Assembly (NCBI RefSeq): GCF_000972845.2
Contig: NC_040013.1
Location: 3,586,642 to 3,650,641 of the forward strand
Length of the DNA: 64,000 nt
Reading direction: 5' to 3'
DNA from: Larimichthys crocea
Lineage: Eukaryota > Chordata > Actinopteri > Sciaenidae
The number at the start of each line of letters is the position of its first letter. Positions within the stretch are counted from its first letter, which is position 1. Positions 57,308 through 64,000 of this stretch are shown here, piece by piece. The translations under genes and the position numbers were made by a program. Below the pieces are notes generated by a model that worked only from the letters and a program-made list of their open reading frames with translations, was not told the DNA's origin and did no database searches.

Positions 57308-60300
57308 CTGAAGAAAAAAAAAATAAAGGGCCACAGTGAACATGAGATTGAGTGTGTGACAAACTGAATGTTTTCATCAGAAACACGTGTTTCTGCTAGC
57401 CAGGCTTAATATCAGACCACCAGGTGAAGACATTAAACATTTGCATAAGCCGACTTTCATCTCAAGCGACTCCTCGCTTTCAACTGGCCCTAAGTCCCCT
57501 TGACACGAATTGTGTAACCACATCAAATAGGTATGGGAAGAATCTGAAACCAAAGACACATGACTAACATTGCTAAAGTGCCTGCGAAGCAAAAGAGTTT
57601 CATTAAATCCAAATGCTCTTTTGAGACAAGCGGGAAAAAAAAAAAAAGAAAAATGTCGTGCAAGCACAGGGTACAAGGAGCTAGACGCTTCGCTGTGTTG
57701 GCCATTGTGTTTAATGTATGTGTCTATAGTATACAGTGGTGTAGCATGATATATGGCTACAGTATAGAAGCCCTTTAAGAAGTGTTTATGAGAATGGGCT
57801 CCATAAATAAACGTGTCTCACGGTTGTTTTGTAAATCTGTAGTTTCATAGTGGATATTTAAAATTTGCATGGTTAGCGTTTGCACGGAAATGTACAGATT
57901 CGACTTTCCACAAAGTCTGTTGTGAATAGAAAACTGTAAATCAATTCATTGGGGACGCCAAGATATAGTGAAACCATGTGAGGAGGTTTGATTGTTCTTT
58001 TCTCTGACAGAACTTTTCCTGGAATAATGAAACATTAAGAAAACATCATCTACAGGAATGTTAGCTTCCTAATATGGGACAGATCACTTCATCTGAATAA
58101 CACTTTGGAGTTGTCAGGCACGTACTGAGGCTCAAGATTATGTCTTTGTTAATTATTTTTTTACCCCGTCACAAAGCTACACAGCTACATGACAGTACAG
58201 ACAAGGAACAGATGTAGATCTTTAATTACTGGTGACGGGTGAGCTTTCAAAATATTGCACGTTGCAGAATTATAATTGCCGATGACAGTGTGGTGTGCGC
58301 TACTGTCTGTGGCATGTTGATTTTCTCCGCAGCCTCTGAAACCTCCTGCATGAGCTCATCTGTGCAGGAGTCCAAAGAAAGGAGAAGTTATCTCTGTTGA
58401 CCTGCCAATGATTAAAGGCTTCATGTCGCTCCTTGTTGGGCATTCCAACGAGTCAGTGTCAACAGTGACCACGCCGATAACTCGAGAAGAATTTGATACC
58501 AACAGCATGATAATGATGATACTGTGTGTATCAGTGAGGTGCTAAAAAGTGAACTAACTCTGTGCAAACCTTTTAAATAAACCTTGAAATGCTTATGAAG
58601 GGGTGACCCAGATAATACACTTTTTAAAGTCATTCAAATGATGCTGATGTTCTTCTCAACTTGAGGAGAACTTGTGACTGAACTGCCATGTGGAGACGGA
58701 GCTCTGCAGTGTACAGTGATGACGGGATGAGCACTCACAGGTTCATAAACACATCAACACATGCACAATGCAAACACACACACACACACATGAAATCATC
58801 CTCACACTTGGAAGGAAGATTCCTATTCAGGAATTTAGAAACTGGAAGTCGACTTTGGATCCATGCAGGCATCCTGGATTATGTAATCGCAAAACATTAC
58901 ACTGAAGCAAATCACGGCTCGCTCTCTTCATTTAAATCCTGTGCGCTTCAGATGTTCTGAAGAAACTGGCCCAGAGGGAAATGTTTTGGCTATGCATGCT
59001 CAACACTGTGACACCAGATGGACTTCAGTTTGAAACTTTTTTTTTTTTTTTGGGTTAGGGGCTGTTTGTAATTTTCTGAAACCCACAAACTATGAATGCG
59101 ACCACTGATCCGCTTATAGATGTAGGATCATCCTCAGCATTATCCTATTATGGAAAATGAACAGGGCCTTTATTGTCATCTCCAAGATGCATTAGTTTAG
59201 TAAATAGTGAAGCAATGATGGATGGGAACAGTGTTTTATCTATAACCAGAGAATAAATAATATGCTGTTTATCGTCTCTGTGCTGAAATGCAGAAAAGTG
59301 TTTTTAGTTGCCATATCTGTGACTGAAAAGGTGCATTCATTTTAACTGAACTCATTAGTGCAACAGGTAATACATGGGTGCACACTTAGACAATGACTTA
59401 AGCCATTTTAAGTATACACTGCTTCTCAGCCATCGTCTGTTGCTTCACTCACAGCACAAACAAAGAGCGCTCTTGCATCAACGTTTGAAAGTAAATGCAG
59501 AACTTACACCTAGCAATCGACTGCTCTTATCCGCAGAGACACAATACCATGCTGGATTTGTTTTCCAGATGATCAAGAATAAAGGTTGGAGTATGGCCAT
59601 AATCATCGCTTTGTTCAGATGTTTATTTAACCGAAAAGTAAAGTCCTACAGAAGCATGTAAACGTTTAGCAGATCACATGGTGTGTAAAGACGCTGTCTG
59701 ACCTGCTAAACACACACACAAAAAAAAACACTGTTTGTGTTGTGAGATAAGTAACAGATGATGTAAGTCTTAGCCCAATTTCAACATCTCCCTGTGCAAG
59801 ATGCAAGACGAATCTGAGCCCAAAATATAGAGCTGTCGTTAAAGCAGACATAACCTACTGCTAAACAAACGCTCGGCCGCTCGGCAGGACAGAGGGACTC
59901 CCTGTAGCTGGTCATTTTTGTGATGCCTGGCCCGACACTGGATTGTCAAACTGTCCCTGACTCGTCCTAAAATAAGTCTTGAACTGACCATCATCCATGC
60001 AAAGCTCCCGAACCAGGACTCTGGGTTATACTTAGGTTATATTACTCTGGCAGGACTCAGCCAGACATTTCTCAGAGTATATTTAACCATAGTACAAGAA
60101 TGTGGTGACAAAATGCATTTTGCAGTTTCACATTGACAGTGTTTCCCCCACACAGACTTCATATTATGAACAGCCGCCATTGTATACACAGTCTACTGAG
60201 AATCGTACACGCTCTGCAGAAAACACAAAGAGAGTAGACACAGGCACGGAGGATACTTTACAAGAGCGGACGAGGTGAAGCACACCTGGCTGGTGCTGAT

Positions 60301-63300
60301 GTCATTCAGTATCACAATGGTTTAGATTGTTTCAGCAGGCAACAAGCCTCCTCCACGAACGGACAGAAAACGAAGCTGAGCAGACTAACACTGTCGAGAA
60401 TTAAGAACTAAAACGGTGAAATAAGAAATAGATGACTAAAAAATGAATTGAAACTGAATACCTTTCCAAGAAACGAGTAACTAAATAGTTGAGTCTTTGG
60501 ATCGAGGCCTAATGACTCAATAACATATCACACTTCAAAGTTCAGGTATCTCCAAAGCATATCAAACAGTGCAGACAGACTTATGTACTATGGCCAACAG
60601 TGGAATGATAATTACAGTCTTAAACAATGTCCATAAATATAGCAATAAAAGCCTGTCAATGATCACAGACATTGCCTAATACAGATCAAGGTTTCATAAA
60701 ATATGAGGAGTAAAGCGGGAAGCTCACAGTGAAGTGGATCTAGGACGTGAGCCACGCTGCTCCCCTAAAATCTGGCCTAAATTGCACATTCCACAAGTGT
60801 TTGGGACACACAGTGCAGACTCAGTTAGTTATTACCAGCCTGGGCCAATTAGCAGGGTTACTGGGCTCACCATCATTAGGGTCTCTTAATTGCTGTGGCC
60901 TCCAGAAAATCAGCGCAGTTGTGATAATGACAGGGAGCAGCCGGCTCAAAGTTTCCCAGCCTTTGGGGGTTTCAATTAGTTCCATGAGCTTCTGCAGCAT
61001 CTCCTTATAAAGCGCCCATTATCGAGCAAGCACCCTGCTAATTCTCTGCGTAAACATTCACTCTCAGCGTCATAAAAAAAAAAAAAGCGTGAGTGGTGGA
61101 TAATGCCAAAGTGAAAGGATGGTGAAAGAATGCAGCAGAGCGGACAAACAACAAATAGTGGTTGCGGGGATAAGTGGCACGCTTAATTGGCCGCTGATGA
61201 GGTTTTACGACTGTGCTGCTGCTGACATAAAGCAAACCTGATGAAGCCTCGCCATCACACAAAACAAGCTGCTGCTGGGCAGCTGCCAACACACATAAAA
61301 GGTGAATTCTGTTCTGGTGACATCTCGCCGTGTTTGCTGCCACGCCAGTTTAGCATCACAGTTCAACACAATGAGAGGAATTCTAGTCATGAAGTCATTT
61401 CTATGGCTTGCAGCTGAGAACGAGTCACACGGCGGGGGGTCAGCATGAGGAGAATGGAAACTGGTACAGTAAGTGTAGTGAAATACTCTCGCTTCCGACG
61501 AACACAATGTAGGTTTATGTCCTACCTGCATTCCTGCATACCGACAAACAGCGAGGTGTTGAGTTTGACAGACGTCCAGAGGTGGAATGCGAATTTTATA
61601 GACAGGTTTATCCGTCGGTACCAAAGGCACGCCTAAGCTAAAACGAATGTGATCTAACACAGCAGCACTGCAATAAATCCGACACCCTGTGATCAGTTTT
61701 GGTTACAGATGTCAACTTTACAGTAAACTTCAGAGACTCTAGAAGACACCACCAAGTTTGCTGTCGGTATATTTCAACACCCTTCCAAATGTGAAGGAGG
61801 AACTAGGTGCTGAAAAACATAGGCTGACTCCAGAACCCGACCCTGAGTGCTGCCACTCTGCATATGAAACACCTTTTTCCGGCAGGATTGATGAGATGTT
61901 CAAAACATAAACAACGCTGTAAGGAGCTCTGGCATCAGACCGCATTTCAGTTAGTCATCGGGATATTTTTCACTCTCTGGGTGAAGTTTAAGCCTGTCAT
62001 GTACGTACTCTATAAGCTGAAAGGCCTTTTTTTAAAAGGCGTTTGTCACATGTATGAGAGGTTGTCCCTACAGGCAAAAGAGATAAGAGGTTATGAAGGT
62101 GAAGAACAGGATTTTTCCGAATGTTGGATTCGAGACTCGTTGCTCCAACATGCAATCAGCCTCGAGGCCTTCATTTCCAATAACACATTTGGTGCTCAAG
62201 GTGAAAACTAAAGGATCAATTAAAAAGGGCAGAGAAATATACTGACTGACTTTCTCTCAGCTTTGGTGAACAAAAAACAGCAGCAGAACTTCTTCTGTTA
62301 CGCATAAATACACATGTAGCGTAGGTATTTTTGTCTTTGACTAGAAATGAGAAATCACGTGACGCACGCCTCAGTATAACTCCTTGGTGGTCAAGGGCAG
62401 TGAGCCTAAGTATCATTTAGGCTGAGGCTCGTAGACACACAATAACACCTAACTTGACGTGCAATCTTCAATTTGGCGTGTTTACGGTAACATGGAGTTA
62501 TGGGTAGTTTGAGCCGATTGAGTGAAACCTGCGAAAACAAGTCTGAAAGCGTGTGTGTGTAATTTAGTGTAGCAAAGAAAAAGAAAATTATGATGACTCA
62601 CTCACTGATGAGTCATTAACTTTAATCAGCGTGTCACCACAACACAGCTATGGGAACCGGCAGTCAGGTTGACCCTGGTTATATTAATATTGAATATTGA
62701 AAAAGAAATGCATTAGGGAGTCAAACTGGCGACCAATAAATACGTGCACCGCAGGAAACCATTATGTTTAACAAAGCTAATCCTACGAATTAACACCTCA
62801 TTTATCCCAAGGAATTAAACGTTTGGAAAATCAAGTTGTTTCCATATGTACTGGGGCAATCATACATTCATGAAAACAGAATAGCAGTATATTAACAAGG
62901 CAGATAGCTCGATAATAAAACGTCTGGCCACCTACATCAACTTTTCACCTCCGCACTGAATCACTGGAGTTTTTAAACTGAGGCTGTTTTCCTTCTCCTT
63001 GAAGTCTGGGCCAAGATACACTGGATGGAAACGAACAAGCACTGGCACTCCAGCAAGCTAATACCGAAAGAATGGCTGATGAACATAGCAGACACAATGT
63101 CTTCAACTTGAGAGCTTTGGCTGAGTTTTGATGCGCCTTCTCTCGTTCTCTTGCTTAGATGAACCACTGTGGCTTCGGGGGAATGTTCCTGGCATGAATC
63201 ACACTTGTCAAAGCTCTCGCTGGTGGCCGTACACCAGTGTGAACTTTCCACAGCCCTCGTCAGCGACGCGGTGTACTGTTGACTTTGCCCTGTGTGTCAT

Positions 63301-64000
63301 GCAGTACCCTGGCAGGTCGTCACTACCTGGACAACACACCCGCCCGCTGAATAAAAAACAGAATAATGCAATAGCAAGACTCTCCCTGGGACTGAGTGAA
63401 ATAACATTCTAGGCATCCTAAGAAAATCACACCCATTCAGATATAGCTGCAGTCACTAGGGAGATGAGAAAATATCAAACAATAACAAATGATGTCGGAA
63501 AAAAAGGGTGTTGGTTGATGAGTTTTTGTATCGTTATATATAACGTTAATTGTGCATGTGTCATCAGAAGAATTACAGATGGAGTCATACCTGTCATTTT
63601 TGTGGGTTACTCCCTTTTCGCTAAGAGAACATTTAAGGGTGCACGTTCCCGTGCTGTAACGTAATCTTCATTTTATCTGCTGCGGTGCACAATCACCCCT
63701 TCACCACTTTTGTGCAGCGCTGCTACAGAGGACTGGATTGTGTCCACTGTGATGTATAGTTCACGAAGAGACAAGGACACTGTGATACTGGCTCCACTTA
63801 TCTGGCGCTGCATCATCATCTGGTGATCACGTTACGGCTGTTCACACTGAACGCGCTTCCACACTCTGCTGCTCAGCAATCAGTTCAGTTCACCACATCC
63901 TCTGCACGCACCATTAGGTCCTGCTTACGAAATGACAAACCAAACCACCCCTTTGTTCCCATGCACGCTCTTAAAAATAAATACACCTCAGCTCATTCAG
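57308..64000 (-). other. pdlim2 upstream region, containing a 5' UTR intron
   Basis: The acceptor at 57313-57308 means this stretch begins as an intron of pdlim2. The upstream non-coding exon and promoter could not be placed. No coding exon was recognised; frames such as 61205-61660 (minus) and 61864-62211 (plus) look like chance. A stretch rich in ATTA/AATTAG sites lies at 60740-61200. Confidence 0.5.
58772..58791. repeat. (CA)10 microsatellite
   Basis: Pure ACAC run upstream of pdlim2. Confidence 0.9.

Noticed and set aside
61205..61660. 151-codon minus-strand open frame, the longest in the window
   Set aside because: No signal, repeats or family resemblance; composition looks non-coding.
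61864..62211. 115-codon plus-strand frame with a hydrophobic stretch
   Set aside because: One apparent membrane segment, but no homology recognised and no conserved neighbours or splice context.

Overview
This is a vertebrate nuclear genomic window, almost certainly from a ray-finned fish and probably a percomorph. The reasons are CA/GT microsatellites, a decayed fish-type Tc1 transposon, short dispersed repeats of kinds I recall from percomorph genomes, and two split genes with large introns and vertebrate protein sequences. There is no bacterial, phage or CRISPR content. About 97 percent of the window is intron, intergenic or repeat sequence, and nearly all open reading frames in it are chance frames.

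Both recognisable genes lie on the minus strand in head-to-tail order. From right to left: (1) pdlim2, a PDZ and LIM domain protein of the Mystique/SLIM type. It is complete at the coding level, with nine exons between 57273 (ATG) and 32905 (stop). Every splice junction is GT-AG and in phase, and the exons join to a 369-residue protein with an N-terminal PDZ domain, a central PDLIM-family conserved block and one C-terminal LIM domain. An acceptor just upstream of the ATG shows that at least one more 5' untranslated exon lies further right. (2) The 5' end of an adhesion GPCR of subfamily A, best matched to adgra2 (gpr124). The first coding exon (26967-26714) carries a signal peptide and a Cys-rich leucine-rich-repeat cap. 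It is followed about 18 kb away by the first 72-base LRR exon (8775-8704). The rest of the gene lies beyond the left edge.

Layout: 1-8703 adgra2 intron 2; 8704-8775 adgra2 exon 2; 8776-26713 adgra2 intron 1, with microsatellites, a MITE-like element, three copies of a fish dispersed repeat and a C-rich quadruplex tract; 26714 to about 27900 adgra2 exon 1, 5' UTR and probable promoter; about 27900-31900 intergenic; about 31900-57307 pdlim2; 57308-64000 pdlim2 upstream region or 5' UTR intron, with a homeodomain-site-rich stretch that may be an enhancer.

The two genes are not known to act in one pathway. PDLIM2 is an actin-associated adaptor and nuclear ubiquitin-ligase factor. ADGRA2 is a brain-endothelial Wnt7 co-receptor acting with RECK. 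I found no undescribed multi-gene system. The most checkable observations are the pdlim2-adgra2 adjacency, CTCF-like motifs between and inside the genes, the dispersed and inverted-repeat elements, an internally deleted Tc1 copy, a poly(C) tract just after the pdlim2 stop, and a short frame with an amidation-like motif inside pdlim2 intron 5.
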